Source: Coenobita brevimanus (taxonomy: Eukaryota; Arthropoda; Malacostraca; Decapoda; Coenobitidae). Taken from it: a stretch of DNA of 64,000 nucleotides. Below are positions 1-10,246 of this stretch, piece by piece. Where the stretch lies: the NCBI GenBank assembly GCA_032717465.1, contig CM064683.1:35105042-35169041 (forward strand). The letters run 5' to 3'. Positions within the stretch are counted from its first letter, which is position 1, and each line of letters begins with the position of its first letter. Both the position numbers and the translations under genes were made by a program. The notes beneath the pieces were generated by a model that was not told the DNA's origin, searched no databases, and saw only the letters and a program-made list of their open reading frames with translations.

Positions 1-320
1 TCTTTCTTGTACTGTAACTTCAAAATTGGCTAAGATATCCAAGAAAGTTCTCTACTGTACTACAGAGTTTTCCTCCCGACCCCTGCCCCCATTTGTTGCT
101 GATGCAATAAATCTTTCGCTCGGGTACATAAGTCGGGGTTCCAAACTGCGATTAAATTTGGTGTTCTCTCTCGCTTCGCTCTCTCGAACAATAACTTTAC
201 TCCTATGTGAAGTAAAGTTGAAATTCTTTCCGCATGTGATACATTCATTTTTTTTTATCAACCAAAAACTCGCCCATAAAAGCGTAGGATCCCCTTGGAA
301 TCTCGAGTATTTCAAGGGAG
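1..320. other. unassigned sequence
   Basis: No motif, repeat unit or codon pattern that I recognise. The open frames here are short and lack domain-like composition. Confidence 0.4.
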
Positions 321-610
321 TTTTTTTTTTTTTTTTTTTTTTTAATGCGAGGAAGAAGGAACCAAAGGCCATGGCCCGCAGTAACAGTTCCCTCCAAGAG
401 AAAAACAAAATACAATAGAGAGCCAAATTCAAGATCCGATCATTTTGAGATGCCTGGACACACTGCGTTTGAAAGACTGGAGATCATAGGTAGCAGGAAA
501 TACAGATAGAGGGAGACAGTTCCAGAGTGTTCGGTTCTTAGCGCTTAACGCCTCAGTTACGAAAATAAAGTTAAAAAAGATTTTCCGTCGTAACACTGTG
601 TTGTTTGGCA
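321..610 (-). mobile_element. LINE D 3' end with poly(A) tail (5'-truncated)
   Basis: Read on the minus strand, the frame ending near 430 carries LWNCLPLSVFP followed by YDLQSFKRSVSRHL. This is the pattern found at the extreme C-terminus of many LINE ORF2 proteins (a W-N-x-L-P block, then a basic FK/R...HL block). Downstream on the same strand is a short 3' UTR and then a run of 23 A (T at 321-343), so this is an A-tailed 3' end. Only the last ~60 codons remain, with no RT motifs. A second, more decayed copy lies at 27,480-27,725. The clade (jockey-like or other) is an inference from the C-terminal pattern only. Confidence 0.6.
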
Positions 611-612
611 TC

Positions 613-1235
613 ACTATCTATCTATCTATCTATTGCCAGACGCCTCAATCCCGTACAGGGTGGCCACAAACAAATCGTCTCCACGTCGCCCTGTCCCCCG
701 CCATTTCACTGCCCTGCTCCCAACTCACACCCACCTCTCTCATATACCTCTCCACTCCATCCCTCCATCTCATCCTCGGCCTCCCGCTCCCTCTCCCCTC
801 CTCCACCTCACTCACATACACTCTCCTCGTCAGTCTCTCACTCTCCATCCTCTCCACGTGGCCAAACCACATCAGTATGTTCCTCCTAACGCTTCCTAAC
901 ACATCCACATCCACATCACAACGCTTCTTTATATCCTCATTTGTCAGTCTGTCTCTCTATGTGACTCCACAGGCTCCTCTTAAATAACTCATTTCCACTG
1001 CTCTCACTCTTGACTTGTGTCCTTCCAACAACGTTCAAGCTTCACTTCCATACGTTAGAGTTGGTATCACAATACTGTCATGTAGTAACTTTTTCACTTC
1101 CATGCTCACTTCCCTATTTCTTATTACTGCTTTCAAGGAACCAGCAACCTTTCTTCCCTGTTGCACCCGTTCAAGCACTTCACCCTCCAAACTTCCATCC
1201 CTACTCATCACACTTTCCAAGTACTTTAATGCACT
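613..1235 (-). mobile_element. LINE A 3' fragment with (GATA)n tail (RTE-like, 5'-truncated)
   Basis: Minus-strand copy of the last part of the element at 57,759-60,403. It covers the region after the RT core: the KYL/GSVMS block, VLERVQQGRKVAGSLKAV, RWFGHVER-like and the final FVCGHPVRD, then the (GATA)n tail seen here as CTAT repeats at 613-633. The whole fragment is in one frame, but two conserved Trp codons of the better copy are stops here: one after GSEA, one after ACGVT. It is therefore non-coding. It abuts the LINE D end at its tail side. The similarity to the 57.8-kb copy is very high by eye, so the two are probably recent relatives. Confidence 0.85.
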
Positions 1236-2660
1236 ACATGAATTAAATATCGGAGAGTTCGCCAATAATTTTGTATAAATGAGAAATTATGATAACATGG
1301 CGCTTGCATGCTCATCACGTGCTCACAAGGCGCACTTTACTGGTAAAGGGTCAAGGAGCAAGGCTTTCCTTAGGGAGACTGATACATGTGACCCTGAAAG
1401 TGCTGCATTGGTTATGTATATACACCTCAGGAGTCAATGTATGTTATCAACAAAACCGACAAGGTGCAAGCATATACAAGCATATGAAAGGACATACTAG
1501 CAGAACGCCCTTTAAAAATCCGCTATGGTTTGTGCTTGAACCCAAAATGAATATGCAAACAATCGAATCACTGCAGCTTCCCTTTGTAATGTGCACTCGG
1601 CATCAAAAGTCGTGTCGCCTCTCTTACTTCACTCCTAATGGACTTTGAAAATCAGTGAGGTAAATCTTCCGTAATTAACACATGATTTCTTTATCAGGCC
1701 ACAGGTCAGTGTTTCAGTGTCGTTTCCAGTGGATTTGCCAGACTGGTTTTCAGCTCTGAGAGAATCAGGAGAGACGGTAGGACTTTTGGTTGCGACAGCA
1801 CAATCAAGGACAAAAAATTTTTCTAATTCTAATTGAAAAGCACCAGTGCTTACCCGGTTAGACACGACAATTAACATTCCAGTAATTGCAGATTTTCATT
1901 TTTATGGTAAATGACTATAGCAATTGAAACATGGTTTAAACCATCTGTTTTCATCCTAATTAGAATAGGACTAATAATAAACGCCAATTTTGCTTCCCAA
2001 TGTCATCTGCTTGATTGTATTCCTAAGATGAGAGAGGATTCCTGTGTCTCTCTGCCCACAGATGATTTTCACTGATATGACACGTAGGAAGTGACGGACA
2101 TGCCCTAACTGTGAAACAGACGCAGTGGAATAGAATAAGAACTTTTCGCCCAGACTGAACTTTCTGTGTCATCAAAGATCTGTTATTTTCCACTCCGTCT
2201 CTCATTTGGGTCAAGTAATAGGGAATTAGCCAGAGTTTACAGTTACTGATAATTTACATAACATACTGAAATTTAAAACTGAGAAACATTGTTCTGATGG
2301 TCGTGTTGATAAAAGCTTTTTATTTGTACAATAACCGCGTCTCCATAAATTAACTGTTTTCAAAGATTGTTTAGTTTTCGCAATTCGTCACATGAATACT
2401 GTAATTTTATTACGAAATATTTGGTTCTGAATTAGAGAAAACAACTTATATAAAACCAATGCAACTATTACCGCTGGTTGGTTTTAATTTTGTTTCCTTT
2501 TCAATTCAGTATTCGCTCTGATTTGATTGTAAACTGTCTGCAAGATGTATGAGTGAAGAGAACCTGATACAAATTCAGTTTTATGCACTAAACAGACTTA
2601 GCGAAAGTCAGGAATGCTGCTTTTACTTCAACTGCATCTTATGGATGAAGAAAGATACTG

Positions 2661-2662
<2 letters not shown>
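1236..2662. other. unassigned sequence
   Basis: No coding pattern or long repeat recognised in this 1.4-kb stretch. It is AT-rich in its second half, with short low-complexity runs. Confidence 0.4.

Positions 2663-2754
<92 letters not shown>
2663..2754. repeat. (TA)n microsatellite
   Basis: An uninterrupted TA dinucleotide array of about 92 bp. It lies at the 3' side of the minus-strand SINE that follows, and may be that SINE's simple-repeat tail expanded by slippage. Confidence 0.95.
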
Positions 2755-2756
<2 letters not shown>

Positions 2757-3134
2757 CTCATCAGCCGTTTGAGTGTCCACTGCAGGACCGGCCTATTCCG
2801 ACCGAACTGGGGACGATACAGCCAATGTATCTCTACCAAGTGGCTTAGGCTGTCTGGTAGAGATTGTATGTAGGGTGAGAAGTGCTTGTAAGTGTAATTG
2901 TAGTGTTGGAGTGGCTTTGGATGTGTGTGTAGTCTGTGAACCAAGTGTAATCGGCCCGCACAAGCCGACTGGGTGCAAGCATACTTTATAGTATGCGACA
3001 CTGGTTCAACCACAGCATCCCCTGTGTCCGCGAAAGTAGTACGTGGCCAGAAGAACATTCCCAAAGTTTATTACCCTGGCGGGGCGCGAACCCTTATCCT
3101 TCAGTGTACGAAAACGCCCACTTTACCACTGAGG

Positions 3135-3136
<2 letters not shown>
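2755..3136 (-). mobile_element. tRNA-derived SINE, family 1
   Basis: On the minus strand the unit begins with a tRNA-like head. An A-box-like block (AGCCTCAGTGGTAAAG) lies at 3,121-3,136 and a B-box-like block (GGGTTCGCGCCCC) at 3,081-3,093, spaced as in a Pol III internal promoter. About 280 bp of unrelated body follows, ending at a (TA)n array. The head also borders a (TA)n array (3,136-3,181), so the element may have inserted within a TA tract. The A/B boxes are seen directly; their origin from a particular tRNA is not resolved. Confidence 0.65.

Positions 3137-3181
<45 letters not shown>
3136..3181. repeat. (TA)n microsatellite
   Basis: TA array of about 45 bp directly at the head side of the SINE at 2,755-3,136. 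Confidence 0.95.
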
Positions 3182-3182
<1 letters not shown>

Positions 3183-3394
3183 CTCGTACGGAATAGAATT
3201 GCATGTCATTTTACTGCCTCGACCCTGTTCCGATTATTTTTGGCGCACTACCATCCATACATCATCTTCCACCTTATATTTCAAACTATTGTGTTATTCA
3301 TATTAAAAGCCTTCATGTATGAAAGCCTCTTTTTTTTTTTTTTGGCCACCATGGTAGTGCAGACATTAATGAAGACACTGAGTAACCTACCTTA

Positions 3395-3975
3395 GTTCGA
3401 AAGGTTTTTCTTGACCTGGATTAAATCTTCTGGAGAAAATAACGTGAAGGGCCACAGGGAGAGCGTAACACACACGCCTTACGATCGGTTTGTGACCGAA
3501 TATTTAACCTCACGCAGCATCCTTGACCTTCGTTGGGCTATTCTCAAACTTCATTCTTGCGTGATTATGAACCCCTCCACTGACATTAGCTCAATTTCGA
3601 TCAAAAGTGAATAATTTGACCTTTTCCTGTGACCTTGCCTTTGTCTCATCATCCTCAAATTTAGCAATTTTGTCCACAGCTGGCCCTAAGTCATTTTACC
3701 AAATGTAATTCAAACGGAAGTAAAACTTCTAAAGTTAAAGGGCCAAGAGTTTGGCAAGGTCCAGAGACTTAAAATTTTGATCGAATTTTCTCAAAATTGA
3801 CACGCACTACTGTTTTCTCATCCTGTACCCACCTCCCAAGTTTTGCTTAAATTGGATCAAATCTGTAAAAGTCAGCATATTCCAGACCATTACTCTTGAC
3901 CTCTGGGCAATATCTACAATGTTTTTTGATCCATTGGAGAATTATGCCCTTCAGTGAAAAATCAAAGCTGACGGG
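3395..3975. repeat. degenerate dispersed repeat rich in TTGACCTT / GATCAAA motifs
   Basis: Words such as TTGACCTT, TTTGACCTT and GATCAAA recur through the stretch, with phrases like TTTCGATCAAAAGTGA and AAATTGGATCAAATC. A similar composition and word set occurs at 35,000-35,580, and in reverse orientation near 31,330-31,440. This suggests an old dispersed family. I do not know its name and saw no coding content. Confidence 0.35.
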
Positions 3976-4282
3976 CTTGCCGTCTTAGAACTGTAGGACT
4001 CAACGAAAAAAAAAGAAAAAAAAAAGAGGAAATCAAGAAAGAAAAATATGGAGAAATTGAGGTTGTTGTCGACGGTGTTTTAGTTTGTTACCATTTTGTT
4101 TTAGCTATTTTGGTAGACAAGCATGAGGATTAAGGTCAAATGCTTAGAAAATTTAATTCCTCCGTGTTTGGTAGTTACGAAGGACTATATTTTGTTATGG
4201 TTTATGGGCTCATGGGTGCCATCCATACATATAGTGTCTACCTACACTCCGGCTAAGTCTGGAGTTGTACAGCACACTCATA

Positions 4283-4428
4283 AGAAAGAGGAGGAGGAGG
4301 AGGAGGAGGAGGGGAAGGAAATGAAGAAGAAGAGGAAGAAGAAGAAGAAAAAGAGGGAGAAGGAAAAGGAGGAAGAGCTGGAGGAGGAGGATGGGGAGGA
4401 AGAGGACAAGGAAGATCGAATTAAAGGA

Positions 4429-4462
<34 letters not shown>

Positions 4463-4470
4463 AGGGGGGG
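4283..4470. repeat. polypurine GAG/GAA/(GA)n low-complexity tract
   Basis: Almost pure A/G on the + strand, grading from (GAG)n through (GAA)n to (GA)n at about 4,432-4,459. Open frames of Glu/Lys/Arg or, on the other strand, Ser/Phe are artefacts of this composition. Confidence 0.9.
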
Positions 4471-4636
4471 AGGGGGAAAGATAAAATCAATTTGCTTTTA
4501 TTTTTTACACTAGAGCAAAATGTAACACATGTATACAGAGCAGAAGATACTGAAAGCTTAAATAATAAGTACTCTTGTTCAAAATTATTTTAGACTGTGG
4601 TTAATAGAAGATGATGAGGGTGATGAAACTGATATT

Positions 4637-4684
4637 GGTGATGATGATGATGATGAATATGATGATGATGATGATGATGATGAC
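4637..4684. repeat. (GAT)n microsatellite
   Basis: GAT trinucleotide array with one GAATAT interruption. Confidence 0.9.
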
Positions 4685-4904
4685 CAAAATGAAAAGAAGA
4701 AAACAGAGCAGAACAAGGAGGAGGAGGAGAAATATTAGGAATAGAAGGAATATGGTACAGACTTGCTTTTATCTCTTGCAATACATCATAAATATACACA
4801 AGTTAGAGCAATCTATGGGTTTTAATAACAAGTAATGTTTGATTTTTAGATTTCCACGCCGCCAAAAATAATAGGTATGTAAAAAAATGGAAGCGTTTGT
4901 GGTA

Positions 4905-5265
4905 AGTGGTGGCGACCAACATCCACTCACTTGATGTAGTGCTGCCTACTTCCTTAGCTTTTATCATTCTTTTTCTGTGCCTGCCCTCCTCTCTTCATAT
5001 TTCTCCTATCTTTCCTGTCACTTTTTTTTCCTTGTCTTTCCTTTACAGGTGGCTTTACATTAAGTGACAAGCCAAATGGTTTCCTGTAAGCCAAGAAACC
5101 ATTTACAACGCTGGGTGGTAACCATTTAACCAAACCATACGTGCTCCCTACGTGTCAACAAGTGGGTTGTGGAGGGTTGGTGCCCCTCCCTGTAAAACAA
5201 CTAACTCAGTGTCAAATGGCCACCCTTTACGGGATTATGGTGTCTGGCAATAGATAGAGATAGTT
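4905..5265 (+). mobile_element. S1 repeat copy 1 (SINE-like, LINE A-type 3' tail)
   Basis: Member of the recurrent S1 family. Blocks in order are a GGTGG...CATCCACTCACTTGATG head, CTGCCTACTTC, an imperfect stem-loop at 5,078-5,100 (GGTTTCCTG / CAAGAAACC), GTGTCAACAAGTGGG, CCCCTCCCTGTAAAACAA, and then a tail GGCCACCC...CGGGAT...TCTGGCAATAGATAG. The tail matches the end of LINE A (57,759-60,403), including its last codons. The tRNA-like middle part present in other S1 copies is missing here. No coding capacity. Confidence 0.7.
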
Positions 5266-5339
5266 AACCTTTTGATATGACCTTGAATCTCACAGTACAC
5301 TATATTGTTGAAAATGAACCCCTTACTTGTGATGACGTC

Positions 5340-5447
5340 ATTTATTATTATTATTATTATTATTACTATTATTATTATTATTATTATTATTATCATTATT
5401 ATTATTTGTTTTTTTATTATTGTTTTTATTATTATTATTATTATTAT
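5340..5447. repeat. (TTA)n microsatellite
   Basis: TTA/TAT array with a few interruptions. It is the first of three such arrays (also 6,238-6,350 and 6,951-6,993) that border the units described next. Confidence 0.9.
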
Positions 5448-5635
5448 GAAGCTTTGCATATAAATGGCGAAGCTTGTTGTTTTCGTCAGCATTATTGAGC
5501 TTCACCATGTAAATGGTGCAGTTTCTTCTTTTCGTCAGAGTTATTATTAGCTTCGCTATATAAATGGCGAAGCTTCTTTTCGTCAGTATCATTAAGCTTC
5601 GCCATATAAAAGTCGAGACTCTATATTTTTGTCAG
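5447..5635. repeat. tandem palindromic units (~47 bp, four copies)
   Basis: Four consecutive units, near 5,447, 5,497, 5,549 and 5,592. Each is built on a dyad AGCTTCGCCAT / ATGGCGAAGCTT around a TA-rich centre and followed by a TTCGTCAG-type spacer. The third unit is nearly a perfect palindrome, while the second and fourth carry mismatches in one arm. Each unit could form a hairpin or cruciform. Function unknown. Confidence 0.7.
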
Positions 5636-5639
5636 TATT

Positions 5640-6237
5640 ATTATTATTATTTTTCGTAGCACTTTTTTTTCCTTCGATCTTGATGATATTATAAATGAAA
5701 GTACCCTAGGGTATCCCAAATCCTTGTGCCAAATATAAATGACCTTCTCCTATTTTTGAGGGTGATACTCATTTTTATTCTAAAGATTGCATATTTATAA
5801 TTGAAATATCTCAGAAACTAATTGAGACACAGCTATTTGGTTGAAAATCCTCTAATAAAAATGTTTGCTGAAGAGTTCTGGCATAATATTTTGCCACTTA
5901 GCCTAGTGGAAAGTTCCGAATCCAAATCTGTTCAGTTTTTTCTCTGCAAGATGGTTTAGAGATAACCACAAAAGCTTTTAAACTGTAACTTCTCACATAT
6001 ATAGCTGTGGTCTCTTATATGATCTGAAAAGAATATGTATATAGTTAAACATTCAGTTAGCCGGTTACCGGGAAAAAAATAAAATTTACACATGCGTTCT
6101 TCGACACCTTTACTTTCAGATCTTGTTAATGTTACACATGTAATTACCTTAGGGTCGTCTATACATACCTTACATATCATATACCGCAGCTTCCTTATTG
6201 TGGCTACACAATGGGAGGAGGTATATCGCAAAGCTTC
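5640..6237 (+). repeat. ~700-bp direct duplication, copy 1
   Basis: Shares an ordered series of blocks with 6,355-6,950: TGTGCCAAATATAAAT, TTTGGTTGAAAATCCT, ACCACAAAAG, TTTACACATGCGTTCTTC, AGATCTTGTT and TTGTGGCTACACAAT. The spacing is about 697 bp throughout. Divergence is visible everywhere, so the duplication is old. No coding capacity. Confidence 0.8.
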
Positions 6238-6240
6238 TTG

Positions 6241-6289
<49 letters not shown>

Positions 6290-6350
6290 TACTACTACTA
6301 CTACTACTGCTACTACTACTACTATTATTACTGTCATCATCATCATTATT
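6238..6350. repeat. (TTA)n / (CTA)n / (CAT)n compound microsatellite
   Basis: TTA repeats grade into TAC/TAC-TGC and then ATC repeats. The array sits exactly between the two copies of the ~700-bp duplication. Confidence 0.9.
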
Positions 6351-6354
6351 GTAA

Positions 6355-6946
6355 TTCCACTTTTTCCTCTTCGAGCTTGATGCTATTACACATGAAGGTA
6401 TCCTAGGGGAACCCAAGTCTTTGTGCCAAATATAAATTCCTTGATCTACTTTTAAAGGTGATATATTCATTGTTATCATAATAACTGCATACTTTAAATT
6501 TTAAGGACTCAGAAACTAAATGAGATACAGCTTTTTGGTTGAAAATCCTAAGATAAAAGTATTACCTGAAAAATTTTGACTTAATATTTTGTTATTTAGC
6601 CTACTGGAAAGTACCGTATTCAAATCCCCTCCGCTTTTTCTTTGCAACACGTTTTAAAGAAAACCACAAAAGTTTTAAAGTTGTAACTTTCCAGATTTAC
6701 AGCTGAGGTCCCTCCTATGATCTGAAAGGAATATGGTTACAGTTAAGCCTACAATTAGCCAGTTATTAAGTCAAACGTAAAATTTACACATGCGTTCTTC
6801 AACACCTTTGGCTTCAAATCTCTTGTTTTTACACAAGAAGTTACTTTACTGTCTTCAGATCTTGTTTATATTACACATACCTTATATAACACAAACATAT
6901 GGTGAAGCTGCCTGATTGTGGCTACACAATAAGCATAGGTAACTAG

Positions 6947-6950
<4 letters not shown>
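6355..6950 (+). repeat. ~700-bp direct duplication, copy 2
   Basis: Second copy of the unit at 5,640-6,237, in the same orientation and block order. It ends in a third ATT array (6,951-6,993), so each copy is followed by an ATT/TTA array. Confidence 0.8.
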
Positions 6951-6992
<42 letters not shown>

Positions 6993-6993
6993 G
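6951..6993. repeat. (ATT)n microsatellite
   Basis: ATT array following the second copy of the duplication. Confidence 0.9.
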
Positions 6994-7640
6994 CATGTTT
7001 CATTCTTGTCAATATCAAGTGGCTTTATTCGGTTTTTCACTTCTTCATCCCAATGATGCGTTGTTAATTGTGCTCAGTTTATACCATTTGATTATATTTA
7101 GCTTAGCCGGGAAGTTTCGTAACGAAGTTCCACTTGAGGCTATAACTCCTCTTGTTGCCTGAATAACAAATCTTGATGAAATTAAAAACAAGCACGTAGC
7201 CTGTCCCTATAAGGAAGATTTTCATCGTTTAGAGAACTACTAACCAATACAATGATGCTTCCCTTTCATTTACCGTCAGACGATTTTTTTCTTTGTTTGA
7301 GCAGTAAGGGTGAACATGTTTTAAGCCTTCACCACTAGGCCCTCCAGTAAGATGATGACTTTTTACTCTCCACCTACAAGATCAGAGGAGGGTATTGTTA
7401 TCACTGGTGTTCGTACATAGAGATGGGCAGCAGGCCAGCTAACTGGATGAAGAGTTTCGCTTCCGGAGCGAATCTATAGAGTCATGAAATTTCACATAAT
7501 TGTGTCTTTTGGTGAACTTGTGCCTTCTGATAGGTAGAATGCTGTATTAAGTAGTTTTTTTTAAATGAAAAAAAAGAGATTTCAATGACCCCTTGCACAT
7601 AATATAAAGGGACCAGGTTATGTTTACCATGGATAAACTA
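6994..7640. other. unassigned sequence
   Basis: No recognisable gene. A weak trace of the dispersed 'GACGATTTT...CATTT' style repeat is present near 7,240-7,300. Confidence 0.35.
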
Positions 7641-7780
7641 CTGAAATTTTAAAGTTTTAATGTCTGTGTTATACACAGGGAGGGGTGGGGGGTGAGGCCG
7701 TTATGTTGTTGGTTAGGTGTGCAGGGAGGTGGGGGGAGGTATGTGTTTGGTCAGACGGGGAGTTGGAATAGCGTAGCATT
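7640..7780 (+). repeat. ~135-bp direct repeat flanking a GAT/GGT array, copy 1
   Basis: Ordered matches to 8,085-8,225: TTTAATGT..., TTATACA, GGTGGGGGGT, TTATG, TTGGTTA, GTGTGC, TTGGTCAGA and AGCATTG-like ends. The two copies lie on either side of the trinucleotide array, so the array probably expanded inside a duplicated unit. Confidence 0.7.
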
Positions 7781-8042
7781 GATGATGATGATGGTGGTGG
7801 TGGTAGTGATGATGGTGGTGGTGATGGTGATGATGATGATGATGATGGTAGTGGCAGGGATGATGATGGTGGTGATGATGGTGGCGGTAGTGATGATGGT
7901 GGTGGTGGTGGTGCTGATGATGATGGTGGTGGCAGTGATGATGGTGGTGGTGATTGTGGTGATGAAGGAGGTGGTAGTGATGATGGTGGTGATGGTTGTG
8001 GTGATGATGATGATGATGATTGTGGTAGTGGTGCTGGTGGTG
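7778..8042. repeat. (GAT/GGT)n compound trinucleotide array
   Basis: Mixture of GAT and GGT triplets, about 265 bp. The Met/Val-only and Thr/Ile-only frames across it are composition artefacts. Confidence 0.95.
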
Positions 8043-8084
8043 TTTTTACTTCCTGTCACAGTTTCCTATTCCATATCACTGATT

Positions 8085-8225
8085 TTATTAAAATTTAATG
8101 TTTCGGTTTTATACAGAATGGTGGGGGGTAAAAGTCATTATGCGCTTGGTTAAGTGTGCTGGGTGGTGGTGAGGGGATATGTACTTGGTCAGATGGAGGG
8201 CTGCAACAGCATGGCGTTGCCTATG
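8085..8225 (+). repeat. ~135-bp direct repeat, copy 2
   Basis: Partner of 7,640-7,780, about 443 bp downstream and in the same orientation. Confidence 0.7.
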
Positions 8226-8735
8226 TTTGTATAAGGTGTTTTGTGTCATTCATGTTATCACCAAGAGATTTCCTTCAGCCTCTTAAGGAGTGAGGGTCCT
8301 GAGGCAGTTTTTCACCTTATTATTCATTTGTACATTGCTTATATATCCACATTAATTTGGAGGGGCCCATGTCACAGAAATAACTGAATAATATCGTCTG
8401 GGGTAGATAGGCTAAATAAGAAAAGACGTGCCCGGTCTGAAGAGGGTATGAAGGCTTTGTATAGAGAGCATACTTATGCCACACAGGGTAATTTATGCAT
8501 AAGGTATTAAAAGTTGCCAGTATAAGATACTCAGTGAAAGCCAATCTCCATGCTCCCAAGGTCGATCTGGAACACCCTGAAATTTGTGGAAGCGTGGCTG
8601 TATCCTTGTCGTTTTATGTACACCCTCACCAAAATCTGACAGCGCACCTGGGCATGATGGATGTGAAAAAGAGGAGAACATAGCTTGCCATCTCGAACCG
8701 GTTGTTAGGTTTGATTGTTGAGTGAGGCACTTTGA
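8226..8735. other. unassigned sequence
   Basis: No supported feature seen in this stretch. Confidence 0.35.
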
Positions 8736-8918
8736 AGCCATTACACTACTGTACAGTGCACTGGTATATGGTGCGCTGTTATACGGTGTACCGGTATATA
8801 GTGCACCGGTATATGGTGCACTGGTATATGGTATAATGGTATATAGTGCACTGGTGTATGGTGCAGTGGTGTATGGTGCAGTGGTATATGGTGCACTGGT
8901 GTATGGTGCAATAGCCAT
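8736..8918. repeat. 15-bp minisatellite (about 12 copies)
   Basis: Unit close to GTATATGGTGCACTG, repeated in phase with scattered substitutions. Because 15 is a multiple of 3, a five-residue repeat is open on both strands (LVYGA on +, PYTSA on -). Flanking sequence gives no start, signal or splice context, so I treat it as non-coding. Confidence 0.85.
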
Positions 8919-9737
8919 TACTGACAGATTCACACAAGGAGAGTTTTCTTCTTATTCTTTAGTCATATATTTTAAAATGCATGGTGCTTAAACCATTTGG
9001 AAACTTTTTGGTGAGATTGTACATACGTACATTTACGTTAACGCTTTTGAAAGCCTTTGTCATGCAATGTTGTGTATTCCATTTTTTACTCCCTGATGAT
9101 GATTATAGTCATTTTGTCTTGACTCAGATATTCGTCCTTTGTGGTTGAATAAGACATACAGTACTCCTAATACACATCCTCAAAGTAATGCTCCTTCGTG
9201 ACTAGCATCGTGTTTTAGTCTTAGCTTTTTGTTACAACCCAGCATTCAATATACAGGGATGGTAACTTTAGGCCAATACAGTGTACTATATATAGGGTAT
9301 AACAGCAAAACGGGGTGTCATGTAGCCCCATCACCACTAGTGTACCACAGATGAGTAGCGCTGATAATCGCTGGAATGGCTGTATTACCATATCATCGTC
9401 AGTTGTTATTTAGGACAATGAGTTTAAGTTCAGACTTTTCATTTCCTAGGCCAACTTGCTGTTCAGGGCTAACGAGTCCAACCCCTGGCCTTACAGATAG
9501 ATTGTACTTGTGAAGAAGAGATATGTACCGTATGTGCAGTGGTATCAGCACGCACTTTGTGTAAATGTTGTTGAGTACCTCGCCTTTGAGTGTTACTGTA
9601 CTTTAGGCCAGTTACCGAGCTTTTGGTCCCACACTACTTCGTGGCTGTACCTCCCTGGGACGATAGTAATCATCCCCTTCCTACCAACAAAATTAATTAC
9701 TTAACCCTTGGGACATTTAGATCATACCCACAGACAT
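8919..9737. other. unassigned sequence
   Basis: No supported feature seen in this 0.8-kb stretch. Confidence 0.35.
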
Positions 9738-9833
9738 TCATATTCATCATCGCCACCATCATAATAATCATAATTATCATTAACGTCACCATCATTATCA
9801 TTATTGTCACCATCACCACCACCATCATCATCA
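9738..9833. repeat. (ATC)n degenerate trinucleotide array
   Basis: CAT/ATC triplets interrupted by CACC and ATT variants. Confidence 0.85.
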
Positions 9834-10242
9834 GAGTCTAGGTTTTTCGTAATCCTCAAGACAACAAATTAACAAGCTGGTTCATAGATGAATGAGAAAA
9901 CCCCACCCACTGAAGTGACGAATGAAATTTAAAAATTTGAAAGCACTATAATCCAAAGCACACTGTCTGGGCTATAAATCACATTTTTAAAGTTCTTGTT
10001 CAGTATTATTCCACAGCAAATTTCAGGATAAAAATGCTTATTACAGTTCCAATGCTACCTACGGCTGATTTGCCAGTTTCCCCCAATTTTATATGCCAGT
10101 GAAACACATCTCTTACTACTAATAAGGAGTACCGCATCGTAACACCTATTCCTTACTAATTTTTACATAGGACACCAAAATATTCCCCTGAACATACAAG
10201 AAAATATTAAATTCATAAACATTACATAAAAATTGTTTGCCA
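9834..10242. other. unassigned sequence
   Basis: No supported feature. It is the left flank of the palindromic LTR-like unit. Confidence 0.35.
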
Positions 10243-10246
10243 GGTC

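Noticed and set aside
2755..3136. Functional tRNA gene
   Set aside because: Only A- and B-box-like blocks are present. No full cloverleaf could be drawn, and the unit continues as a SINE body.
5235..5592. Asn-, Ile- or Tyr-rich frames over TTA arrays (also 6,092-6,479 and 15,059-15,473)
   Set aside because: Translations of trinucleotide repeats.
8493..8991. Pro-Tyr-Thr or Val-Tyr-Gly repeat protein
   Set aside because: A 15-bp unit keeps any frame open. Open on both strands, with no flanking gene structure.
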